Below are positions 44,559 to 51,350 of a stretch of DNA of 64,000 nucleotides, one piece after another. The DNA is from Cohnella candidum (lineage in GTDB: Bacteria > Bacillota > Bacilli > Paenibacillales > Paenibacillaceae). The stretch spans positions 5,109,501 through 5,173,500 of the forward strand of contig NZ_CP033433.1 of NCBI RefSeq assembly GCF_003713065.1, written 5' to 3'. The position numbers were made by a program, and so were the translations under genes. The notes below the pieces were generated by a model that ran no database searches, was not told the origin of the DNA, and saw only the letters and a list, made by a program, of their open reading frames with translations. The first letter of the stretch is position 1. Each line of letters begins with the position of its first letter.

Positions 44559-45148
44559 CCCAAGAGACCGAAACGTTGTCGTCCGCGCGCAGAACGAAAC
44601 CCGATCGGGGGCCTTGGCTGACCGGCTGGCGCAAGGAATTGTGGGATTGGGCCAAAGCGCTCATCGTCGCCGCCGTTGTCGTGCTGCTCCTGCGGGCTTA
44701 CGTTTTCCAGCTCTCCACGGTCAAAATGCACTCCATGCAGCCCACCCTTCAAGAGAAGGAATGGCTGTTCGTGAATAAAATTTCGTATGAGTTCGGCCAC
44801 CCCGAGCGGGGAGACGTCGTCATTCTGAAAGATCCGAGCGACGGGGCTGACCGAAAAGATTACCTGGTTAAACGCATCGTCGGCATGCCGGGAGACAAGC
44901 TCGAAATCCGGAGCGGCCAGCTGTACTTGAACGGCGAACTGACCGTCGAACCGTATACGGACTCGGCGATCGAGGACGGCGATTTCGGGCCGACGCAGGT
45001 CAGTCCCGGCCATTATTTCGTCATGGGAGACAACCGTCACGCCGGAGGCAGCAAAGACAGCCGCGCGTTTAAAGAGGTTCCCGAGGACATGATTATAGGA
45101 AAGGCAGAAGCCGTCATCTGGCCGATCGTACGTTGGACGAAACTGTAA
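44555..45148 (+). CDS. lepB: Type I signal peptidase
   Basis: Membrane-bound serine protease that cleaves Sec signal peptides; 197 residues with one N-terminal anchor (ALIVAAVVVLLLRAYVF). The catalytic Ser lies in KMHSMQPTLQ and the general-base Lys in DYLVKRIVGMPGD; GHYFVMGDNRHAGGSKDSR is the C-terminal family motif. ATG 44555 overlaps the previous stop and follows GAGGAG (44537-44542). The many exported proteins in this window need such an enzyme, but the genome probably has several. Confidence 0.96.
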   Translation: MTQETETLSSARRTKPDRGPWLTGWRKELWDWAKALIVAAVVVLLLRAYVFQLSTVKMHSMQPTLQEKEWLFVNKISYEFGHPERGDVVILKDPSDGADRKDYLVKRIVGMPGDKLEIRSGQLYLNGELTVEPYTDSAIEDGDFGPTQVSPGHYFVMGDNRHAGGSKDSRAFKEVPEDMIIGKAEAVIWPIVRWTKL

Positions 45149-45161
45149 GGAGGGATGCCAA

Positions 45162-46352
45162 GTGGCTCCATCGGAGCGGGACGCGGAATTCTGGCGCCTG
45201 CTGAAAGAAGAAATGGTCGCCGCGGCTCCCGGTCTCGGCATCGATAAAATCGGCGTGGCCGCGGCCGATCCGTTCACCGTGTTGAAAGAGCGTCTCGTGA
45301 AGCACCGGGAACAAGGCTTCGAATCCGGCTTCGAGGAGCCGGATTTGGACAAGCGGACGGATCCGTCGCTTCTGCTCCCAGAGCCCCGGACGATTTTGTC
45401 GATCGCCGTGGCTTATCCGTCCAAGCTGAAGGATGCGCCGGTGTCGGAGCCGGGGCTCAGAAGAGGCATCCTGTCCCGGTCCGCCTGGGGCGAGGATTAC
45501 CACCATGCGCTTCGCAGGCGGTTGGATAAGCTGGCGGCTTGGCTGATCGAGCGGGTGCCGGAAGCGCGCCTCATGTCGATGGTCGACACCGGCGCATTGT
45601 CGGACCGCGCGGTGGCTGAACGGGCCGGCATCGGCTGGTCGGGAAAAAACTGTTCCATCATTACGCATGAGTTCGGGTCGTGGATTTACCTGGGCGAAAT
45701 GCTCACGGATCTGCCGCTTCCGCCGGATCAGCCGGTCGAAGAAGGATGCGGCGATTGCACGAGATGCATCGACGCTTGTCCGACCGGCGCACTCGTCGGT
45801 CCGGGGCAGTTAAACGCGCAGCGGTGCATCTCCTACGTCAACCAGACCAAAGGGTACGTAGAAGAAGAGCTGATGCTCAAAATCGGCAACCGGCTGTACG
45901 GCTGCGATACGTGCCAGATCGTGTGCCCGATCAATAAAGGCGTGGATTTCCGGCATCATGAAGAGCTGCTCCCCGATCCGGAGGTGGCCAAGCCGCTGCT
46001 CCGGCCGCTGCTCCAAATGGGCAACCGCGAATTCAAGGAGAAGTTCGGCGCCAGCGCGGCTGCCTGGCGGGGCCGCAAGCCGATCCAGCGCAACGCGCTG
46101 ATCGGGCTGGGCAATTTCCGCGATTCCGAATCCGTGCCGGACGTGGCGCGGGTGCTCACGGAAGATCCGCGTCCGGAGCTGCGGGCGACGGCGGCTTGGG
46201 CGCTCGGACGCATCGGCGGGGAAGCGGCGGAAGCCGCGTTGTCCGAAGCGCTTGCCGGGGAACGGGAGCAGGAGCCTGCCGTTCGGGAGGCTGCAGAACG
46301 GGCTTTGCGGCAGATCCGTAAGGTTTCTTCCGGGAGCCGTGGCGAACTTTGA
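45162..46352 (+). CDS. queG: Epoxyqueuosine reductase
   Basis: The last step of queuosine synthesis in tRNA: reduction of epoxyqueuosine with a cobalamin cofactor. The 396-residue protein has the N-terminal cobalamin-binding domain (the Asp in SMVDTGALSDRAVAERAGIG), two 4Fe-4S clusters (CGDCTRCIDACPTGAL, GCDTCQIVCPINKG), and a C-terminal HEAT-like extension (LRATAAWALGRIGGEAAEAA), typical of the Bacillus QueG. The start is GTG at 45162, 7 bases after AAGGAGGG (45147-45154), which overlaps the lepB stop. Confidence 0.95.
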   Translation: MAPSERDAEFWRLLKEEMVAAAPGLGIDKIGVAAADPFTVLKERLVKHREQGFESGFEEPDLDKRTDPSLLLPEPRTILSIAVAYPSKLKDAPVSEPGLRRGILSRSAWGEDYHHALRRRLDKLAAWLIERVPEARLMSMVDTGALSDRAVAERAGIGWSGKNCSIITHEFGSWIYLGEMLTDLPLPPDQPVEEGCGDCTRCIDACPTGALVGPGQLNAQRCISYVNQTKGYVEEELMLKIGNRLYGCDTCQIVCPINKGVDFRHHEELLPDPEVAKPLLRPLLQMGNREFKEKFGASAAAWRGRKPIQRNALIGLGNFRDSESVPDVARVLTEDPRPELRATAAWALGRIGGEAAEAALSEALAGEREQEPAVREAAERALRQIRKVSSGSRGEL

Positions 46353-46427
46353 TAGGTACTGTCGAAAATTGCCTGAATACGGTAGAATAGAAGACATCCA
46401 GATATACACCGTGGGAGAGAATATTGG

Positions 46428-47450
46428 ATGAGACTCATTAACATCGAATCCGTCGAACCGGGGCAGTATCTCGGCAAAACGATATTTTCGGACAACGGCA
46501 CGGTGCTTCTGTCCACCGGCGTCCAGTTGACCGTTTTCATGATCAGCACTCTGAAAAGGCTCGGCGTTTCGACCATTTACATCGACGACCCGCAATTCCG
46601 GGACATCGAATCGCAAGACATGCTGTCCGACGAAACGAAGCGAGCCGTCATCAAGCAGATGTCGGAGACGTTCGAAGCTTTGCGCTCCGGCAAGGAATTC
46701 AGCACGAGAGCGATCAGCCAGACGATCGATCAGCTCCTCGACGACGTGATGCGCAATTCGGGCGTGATGGTCCACCTGTCCGATATCCGGACGGCGGACA
46801 ATGCGGCTTACGTGCATGCCATGAACGTTTGCATGCTGTCCACGCTCATCGGCTTGAACATGGGCCTGAACATGCTCCAGCTGAAGGACCTCAGCATCGG
46901 GGCTTTGTTGCACGACATCGGCAAGCTGAACGCGCCCGAAGTACAGGAAGGCCGGATGCATCACGCTTGGCGGGGATTCGAAATCCTGAAAATGAAACGC
47001 GAGTACAGTCTCCTGGTCGCCCACGTGGCGTTCCAGCATCATGAGGCGGTCGACGGGTCGGGGTTGCCGCGGGGCATTACGGGAGACGAGATCCATACGT
47101 ACGCCAAAATCGTCGCCGTCGCGAACACCTATGATAATCTGCTTTACCAGCCGGAATCAGGAACGCCGATGCTGCCCCACGAGGCTTGCGAGCGCCTCGG
47201 CGCAATGTCCGGAACGCTGCTGGATCACGAGGTGCTGACCCAGTTCATGAAGGTCGTCTCGGTGTATCCGAACGGCATTTCGGTCAAACTCTCGAACCGC
47301 AAAATCGGCGTCGTCGTCGGCCAGCACCGCGGCTTGCCGACACGGCCGATCGTGCGGATCATCAGCCGGGAAGACGAGGATACCGTCGAGGCCAAAGAGA
47401 TCGATCTCGCGCAGCATCATACCCTTTTCATCGAAGCCGTTTTAAGCTGA
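46428..47450 (+). CDS. HD-GYP domain protein (probable c-di-GMP phosphodiesterase, variant motif)
   Basis: A 340-residue cytoplasmic protein. An N-terminal beta-rich domain of about 100 residues (LINIESVEPGQYLGKTIFSD) precedes an HD-GYP domain with HAMNV, LLHDIGKLNAPE and QHHEAVDGSGLPRG. The HD metal residues are present, but the name-giving GYP reads GLP, so activity or specificity may differ from the c-di-GMP/cGAMP hydrolases. The C-terminal 90 residues are an additional PilZ-like or unassigned beta domain. A possible -10 box TAGAAT lies at 46383-46388. Confidence 0.85.
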   Translation: MRLINIESVEPGQYLGKTIFSDNGTVLLSTGVQLTVFMISTLKRLGVSTIYIDDPQFRDIESQDMLSDETKRAVIKQMSETFEALRSGKEFSTRAISQTIDQLLDDVMRNSGVMVHLSDIRTADNAAYVHAMNVCMLSTLIGLNMGLNMLQLKDLSIGALLHDIGKLNAPEVQEGRMHHAWRGFEILKMKREYSLLVAHVAFQHHEAVDGSGLPRGITGDEIHTYAKIVAVANTYDNLLYQPESGTPMLPHEACERLGAMSGTLLDHEVLTQFMKVVSVYPNGISVKLSNRKIGVVVGQHRGLPTRPIVRIISREDEDTVEAKEIDLAQHHTLFIEAVLS

Positions 47451-47482
47451 TTTTCCGGGGATTTTCGTCACGGACAGGCGGT

Positions 47483-47511
47483 TTGCGAGAACCCGGACGC
47501 CATGCTATCAT
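47483..47511 (+). promoter_or_regulatory. Putative sigma-A promoter upstream of yneF
   Basis: TTGCGA (47483-47488) and TATCAT (47506-47511), 17 bp apart. Transcription would start near 47518, just before the terminator-like hairpin. Confidence 0.5.
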
Positions 47512-47521
47512 GTAGGCAAGT

Positions 47522-47561
47522 ACCCTGCGCACTCGTGCCCGAGGCAGCAGGGTTTTATTTT
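47522..47561 (+). terminator. Terminator-like hairpin in the yneF leader
   Basis: ACCCTGC (47522-47528) pairs with GCAGGGT (47547-47553). An inner CTCG/CGAG stem lies in the loop, followed by TTTTATTTTG. It may end the HD-GYP transcript or attenuate the promoter just upstream. Confidence 0.7.
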
Positions 47562-47584
47562 GATCAAGCAGGGGGAACTTCCAT

Positions 47585-47806
47585 ATGTGGAGCATCATCA
47601 TTCCGATCGTCACGCTGGTCGTCGGCGCGATTATCGGGTTTGCCGTAGGGGTCTTCTATTTGAAGAACCAACTCACCAAAATGCAGAACGATCCGGACAT
47701 GCTGGCCAAGATGGCCAAGCAAATGGGCTACAATATGAACAAACAACAGCTGCAGAAAGCCCAGCAAATGATGAAAAACCAAGGCCAAAACCAGAAGCGC
47801 CGGTAA
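47585..47806 (+). CDS. yneF: YneF family small membrane protein (UPF0154)
   Basis: A 73-residue protein with one N-terminal membrane helix ([20 protein letters not shown]). A Lys/Gln-rich cytoplasmic tail with the family motif [20 protein letters not shown] follows. Function is unknown in any species I recall. AGGGGGA precedes the ATG. It lies between a terminator-like hairpin and folE, 64 bp upstream of the latter. Confidence 0.92.
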   Translation: MWSIIIPIVTLVVGAIIGFAVGVFYLKNQLTKMQNDPDMLAKMAKQMGYNMNKQQLQKAQQMMKNQGQNQKRR

Positions 47807-47870
47807 TCGGCGGCCAGGGGCGGCGTCGGAATCCGGCCAGGGCCGGGTTCGGGCAAGAGGGGGAGTATTC

Positions 47871-48464
47871 ATGGCGGGCATGAAAGATTACGTGAATCGG
47901 AACGTGGAAAGCAACCGGGAAAAAATCGAGTCGCACGTGCGCGAGATTTTGAAGCTGATCGGCGAGGACGTCGAGCGGGAAGGCTTGCTGGAGACGCCGG
48001 CTCGCGTGACGCGCATGTACGAGGAAATTTTCGCAGGCTATTCGATCGACCCGCGGGACGTGCTTGGCGTGACCTTCGACGAACAGCACGAAGAACTGGT
48101 CATCGTGAAAGACATCGTCTATTACAGCCAGTGCGAGCACCATATGGCGCCTTTCTTCGGGAAAGTGCATATCGGATACATACCGAGCGGCAAAATCGCG
48201 GGTCTCAGCAAGCTGGCGAGGCTCGTCGAGGCGGTCACTCGGAGGCTTCAGGTGCAGGAACGGATTACGTCGCAGATCGCCGATACGCTGGACGAGGTGC
48301 TTAAGCCGAACGGCGTGATGGTCGTCGTCCAAGGCGAGCATTTGTGCATGTGCGCGCGCGGGGTCAAAAAACCGGGGAGCAAAACGGTGACGTCGGCGGT
48401 ACGCGGTCAGTTCCGCAACAGCGCCGCGTTGCGCTCGGAATTCCTTGAGTTGCTGAAACAATAA
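47871..48464 (+). CDS. folE: GTP cyclohydrolase I
   Basis: Converts GTP to dihydroneopterin triphosphate, the first step of folate synthesis. The same product also feeds queuosine synthesis, for which queG is nearby. The 197-residue protein has zinc ligands in [20 protein letters not shown] and [13 protein letters not shown], and the substrate motif [27 protein letters not shown] precedes the ATG. It ends at a strong terminator 12 bp later. Confidence 0.97.
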   Translation: MAGMKDYVNRNVESNREKIESHVREILKLIGEDVEREGLLETPARVTRMYEEIFAGYSIDPRDVLGVTFDEQHEELVIVKDIVYYSQCEHHMAPFFGKVHIGYIPSGKIAGLSKLARLVEAVTRRLQVQERITSQIADTLDEVLKPNGVMVVVQGEHLCMCARGVKKPGSKTVTSAVRGQFRNSAALRSEFLELLKQ

Positions 48465-48475
48465 GCAGGCGTGAG

Positions 48476-48505
48476 GGCACTCTCCTTGGCGGAGGGTGCC
48501 TTTTT
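48476..48505 (+). terminator. Terminator of folE
   Basis: GGCACTCTCC (48476-48485) pairs with GGAGGGTGCC (48491-48500), one G-U pair, 5-base loop, then five T residues. Confidence 0.9.
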
Positions 48506-48628
48506 GCGTGCCATGGGTATATCAAATAAGTGGAGAAACAAGACTATTGCGGGTATGACGTTCGTCCGGCGCCATCGTCTATGATATTCTTATCACCCGT
48601 TTGAGGGAAACTGACTGGAGGACCACCC

Positions 48629-49705
48629 ATGAGTACCATGAAGAAAATCCGCATCGGCTTGATCGGAGCGGGCAATATCGGCAACGTGCATTTGCAGGAG
48701 TTCGGCAAGCTGAAGGACCAATGCGAGTTTACCGCCATTACGGACGCGTATTTGCCGCTGGCCGGTCAGCGCGCCGCCCAATACGGGATTCCGGTCGTGG
48801 CCAGCTCCCCGGAGGAGCTCATCATGCGCGAAGACGTGGATGCCGTCATTGTGGCCGTGCCGAACCAGGCGCATGCTCCGCTCACTATATTCGCGCTGGA
48901 GCACGGCAAGCACGTGCTCGTCGAGAAGCCGATGGGCCTAAACGCCGCCGCGGCGAAGGAAATCGTCCGCGCCCAGCAACGCACCGGGCTGACCGTCATG
49001 GTCGCGCACCAGATGCGCTGGGAGTGGCTGCCGCTTCAAGTGAAGCAGCAGGTCGAGCAGGGCAAACTGGGACGCATCTATACGGCCAAAGCCAGCTATG
49101 TGCGCCGCAAGGGCATCCCCGGCTGGGGCACCTGGTTCACCCAGCAAGCCCAATCCGGCGGCGGCCCGCTGATCGATATCGGCGTGCACATGCTGGACCT
49201 GACGTTCTTCCTGATGGGCGAGCCGAAGCCGGTGTCGGTGTATGGCGCCGCATACGCGGAGTTCGGTCCGCGCAAGAAAGGGATCGGCACCTGGGGCAAG
49301 CCGGATTGGAACGGCACCTATGACGTCGAAGACTTGGCGACCGCGATCATCAAGATGGAAGACGGCAGTACGCTGACGCTGGACGTCAGCTGGGCGGTCC
49401 ACACCGATACGGATGACATGCCGTTCGTGAAGCTGATTGGCACCGAAGGCGGCGCCGTGTTGCGCGGTTCCGAAGGCAAGTTCCTGACGGAACAGTTCGA
49501 TCAGCCGATGGAAGCCGCGCTCTCGGAGCCTGCCGGCGACGAAGGCGGCCGCGTGCGCCTCAGCCGCCACTTCCTCGAGTGCGTCCGCGAGGGCAAGCAG
49601 CCTTGGACGTCCGCCGAAACGGGCCTCCGCAGCAACCTGATCATCGACGCGATCTACGAATCTTCCCGCACCGGCAACGAAGTGAAGCTGGACTGGAGTT
49701 TGTAA
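48629..49705 (+). CDS. Gfo/Idh/MocA-family oxidoreductase
   Basis: A 358-residue NAD(P)-dependent dehydrogenase of sugar or inositol derivatives. The Rossmann motif IRIGLIGAGNIGNVHLQEFG opens the protein. The catalytic-lysine motif VLVEKPMGLNAAAAKE and GGGPLIDIGVHMLDLTFFLM are characteristic. The substrate cannot be read from the sequence and no sugar genes adjoin it. CTGGAGGA lies 7 bases before the ATG, and a strong terminator follows. Confidence 0.93.
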   Translation: MSTMKKIRIGLIGAGNIGNVHLQEFGKLKDQCEFTAITDAYLPLAGQRAAQYGIPVVASSPEELIMREDVDAVIVAVPNQAHAPLTIFALEHGKHVLVEKPMGLNAAAAKEIVRAQQRTGLTVMVAHQMRWEWLPLQVKQQVEQGKLGRIYTAKASYVRRKGIPGWGTWFTQQAQSGGGPLIDIGVHMLDLTFFLMGEPKPVSVYGAAYAEFGPRKKGIGTWGKPDWNGTYDVEDLATAIIKMEDGSTLTLDVSWAVHTDTDDMPFVKLIGTEGGAVLRGSEGKFLTEQFDQPMEAALSEPAGDEGGRVRLSRHFLECVREGKQPWTSAETGLRSNLIIDAIYESSRTGNEVKLDWSL

Positions 49706-49737
49706 GCGAGCTTATCGCGACATAGCCGAACGAGCGA

Positions 49738-49766
49738 ACGGCAGCCCTGGGGCTGCCGTTTTTTTA
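49738..49766 (+). terminator. Terminator of the oxidoreductase gene
   Basis: ACGGCAGCC (49738-49746) pairs perfectly with GGCTGCCGT (49751-49759), 4-base loop, then a run of T residues. Confidence 0.92.
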
Positions 49767-49767
49767 T

Positions 49768-49960
49768 TTAGTGGGAAAAACTCCAACTATTTAGCCGCTG
49801 GAAGGGGGTTGATGCGAATTAGTGGGAAAAGCTCCAACAAATTTTGCCGATTCCTTGCCAACGCTTATGTCCGGGCTGAATTAGTGGGAGTTTTCGGAGC
49901 TATTTGCGTGATTTTCGAGAAAGCCGCCATTTTAGTGGGAACTTTTCCTTCTATTTTAAA
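49768..49960. repeat. Imperfect ~51-bp repeats with TTAGTGGGA core, left of the SLH gene
   Basis: TTAGTGGGA occurs at 49768, 49819, 49881 and 49932, i.e. spacings of 51, 62 and 51 bp. Each core is followed by an A- or T-rich stretch with CTCCAAC- or TTCC-like bases and TATTT. No ribosome site or conserved frame fits coding. Confidence 0.75.
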
Positions 49961-50005
49961 ATGGGTGACGAAGTGGGGGCAGACACCCTCGCAATCCGCC
50001 ACGCT

Positions 50006-50213
50006 AAGTAAACCTGGACTACTTAACCTCGCACGCACTCCCACCATCCGCCACAACAAGTAAACCACGACTACTTAAACCCGCACGCACCCCCGCCATC
50101 CGCCGCCATAAGTAAACCAAGACTACTTAACCTTGCACGCACTCCCGCCATCCGCCGCAATAAGTAAACCACGACTACTTAACCTCGCACGCACTCCCGC
50201 CATCCGCCACAAT
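50006..50213. repeat. Four exact-period 52-bp tandem repeats
   Basis: Units start at 50006, 50058, 50110 and 50162, each exactly 52 bp and differing at a few positions. Every unit begins AAGTAAACCACGACTACTT (variants CTGG, CAAG), giving a TAAGTA/TACTTA inverted repeat, and continues with CGCACGCACTCCCGCCATCC. A partial unit precedes (from 49985) and a decayed start follows (50213-50220). The 180 bp after the array up to the SLH gene hold a TATAAT at 50346-50351 and nothing else recognised. Confidence 0.88.
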
Positions 50214-50417
50214 TAGCGAACACAATCGAAATCTGATGGTTGATCGTTCATCCTTTGAGCAGAATCGACCTGGAACGCGCGGCGTGTTGAAAAGGCACAC
50301 TTTTATAGTCTTTTGGAACCGTAGGAAGAAGTTACCAGAAGTTTATATAATAGCAAAAGAAAACGGTTTATCCTTTGTGAGATTCGATTCGGTTCGCGTT
50401 GGGGAGGACGTTTGGTG

Positions 50418-51344
50418 ATGATATTGCGCAAGTGGACGTGCAGGGCCTTATGCTTGATTCTCGTCTTTTCTTGGGTTGCGACGGCATTCGCGGCAGGAGA
50501 TTCGCAAACCGGAACCCATTGGGCGGCATCCGTGTTGCAGAAGTGGCAAGATAATGGCTGGATCCACGGGTATCCGGATGGCTCCTTGAAGCCTGACGCA
50601 CCTGTAAAGAGGGCAGAGTTCGCAGCCCTGATCAACCGAGCTTTCCAGTTGAAAGAGGAGAAGGCCGGCGTCTCATTTGTCGATCTTCCGGCCTCGCACT
50701 GGGCATCTCATGAGATCGCCATTGCGGTAGAGGCGGGATACTTGAAGGGAAATGACCAAAACAAAGTGAACCCGGACAGCCGCACGACTCGGCAAGAAGC
50801 CGCCGTCATGATCGCGGCATTGCTGAAGCTTCCTGCTCCGACCATTGTTGACCTGTCTGCATGGAGCGATGCGTCCGAAATCGCCGAGTGGAGCAAATCC
50901 TCCATCGCGGCCGTGGCTGCGGCAGGAATCATGAAAGGCGACGCCAGTGGCAAATTCCGTCCGAAAGCCTTCATCACGCGTGCGGAAACGGTAGCTTCTT
51001 TGGATGCCGCCTTAGGTCTCTCCCAAGCGACCAAGACTTTTGACAAACCCGGTGAATACGGTTCGGCGGCTTCCGCACCCGAGACGATTGTCGGCAATGT
51101 GGCCATCACTTCGGCAGGTGTCACATTACGCAATATGGTCATCACGGGCAATCTGCTGCTCGGCCAAGAAATTAAAGATGGCGACGTCACTCTGGATCAC
51201 GTAAACGTTAAAGGAACGACGACCGTGCGTGGCGGAGGGGAGCATTCCATCCATGTGACCGACTCCGTGTTGGTTCGGGTTATCGTGGATAAGACCGGCG
51301 GTAAAGTTCGGATCGTCGCATCCGGTTCGACAAGCGTGCAATAG
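50418..51344 (+). CDS. SLH-domain surface protein, N-terminal part ending at an in-frame TAG
   Basis: 308 residues. Signal peptide (LCLILVFSWVATAFA, cleavage near AFA-AG), three SLH domains (TGTHWAASVLQKWQDNGWIH, FVDLPASHWASHEIAIAVEA, and a third at about 140-195), then beta-helix-like repeats of some 20 residues (VTLRNMVITGNLLLG, VTLDHVNVKGTTTVRGGG). SLH domains would anchor it to the wall. ATG 50418 and GTG 50415 both suit GGGGAGG (50401-50407). Translation stops at TAG 51342-51344, but the same frame stays open for another 2.8 kb with the repeats continuing. This is therefore the N-terminal part of a longer protein, or a truncated but still anchored surface protein. Confidence 0.85.
   Translation: MILRKWTCRALCLILVFSWVATAFAAGDSQTGTHWAASVLQKWQDNGWIHGYPDGSLKPDAPVKRAEFAALINRAFQLKEEKAGVSFVDLPASHWASHEIAIAVEAGYLKGNDQNKVNPDSRTTRQEAAVMIAALLKLPAPTIVDLSAWSDASEIAEWSKSSIAAVAAAGIMKGDASGKFRPKAFITRAETVASLDAALGLSQATKTFDKPGEYGSAASAPETIVGNVAITSAGVTLRNMVITGNLLLGQEIKDGDVTLDHVNVKGTTTVRGGGEHSIHVTDSVLVRVIVDKTGGKVRIVASGSTSVQ
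51342..51344 (+). other. In-frame amber codon interrupting the SLH protein gene
   Basis: Frame: SGSTSVQ, stop, VVVQSSAFIEENG. Reading CAG instead of TAG at this position would restore a single frame from 50418 to 54167. No ribosome site is seen before the GTG at 51351. Confidence 0.85.
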
Positions 51345-51350
51345 GTCGTC

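Noticed and set aside
47807..47870. Riboswitch before folE
   Set aside because: The gap is only 64 bp and shows no aptamer-like conserved core; likewise nothing riboswitch-like was found before queG or nadE.
50006..50213. CRISPR array
   Set aside because: Units are contiguous 52-bp tandem copies without unique spacers, and no cas gene is present.
51342..51344. Reassigned TAG codon (genetic code change or pyrrolysine)
   Set aside because: TAG ends other genes normally here, for example the permease at 6262-6264 and mutY at 42335-42337, and no PYLIS-like context or pyl genes are seen.
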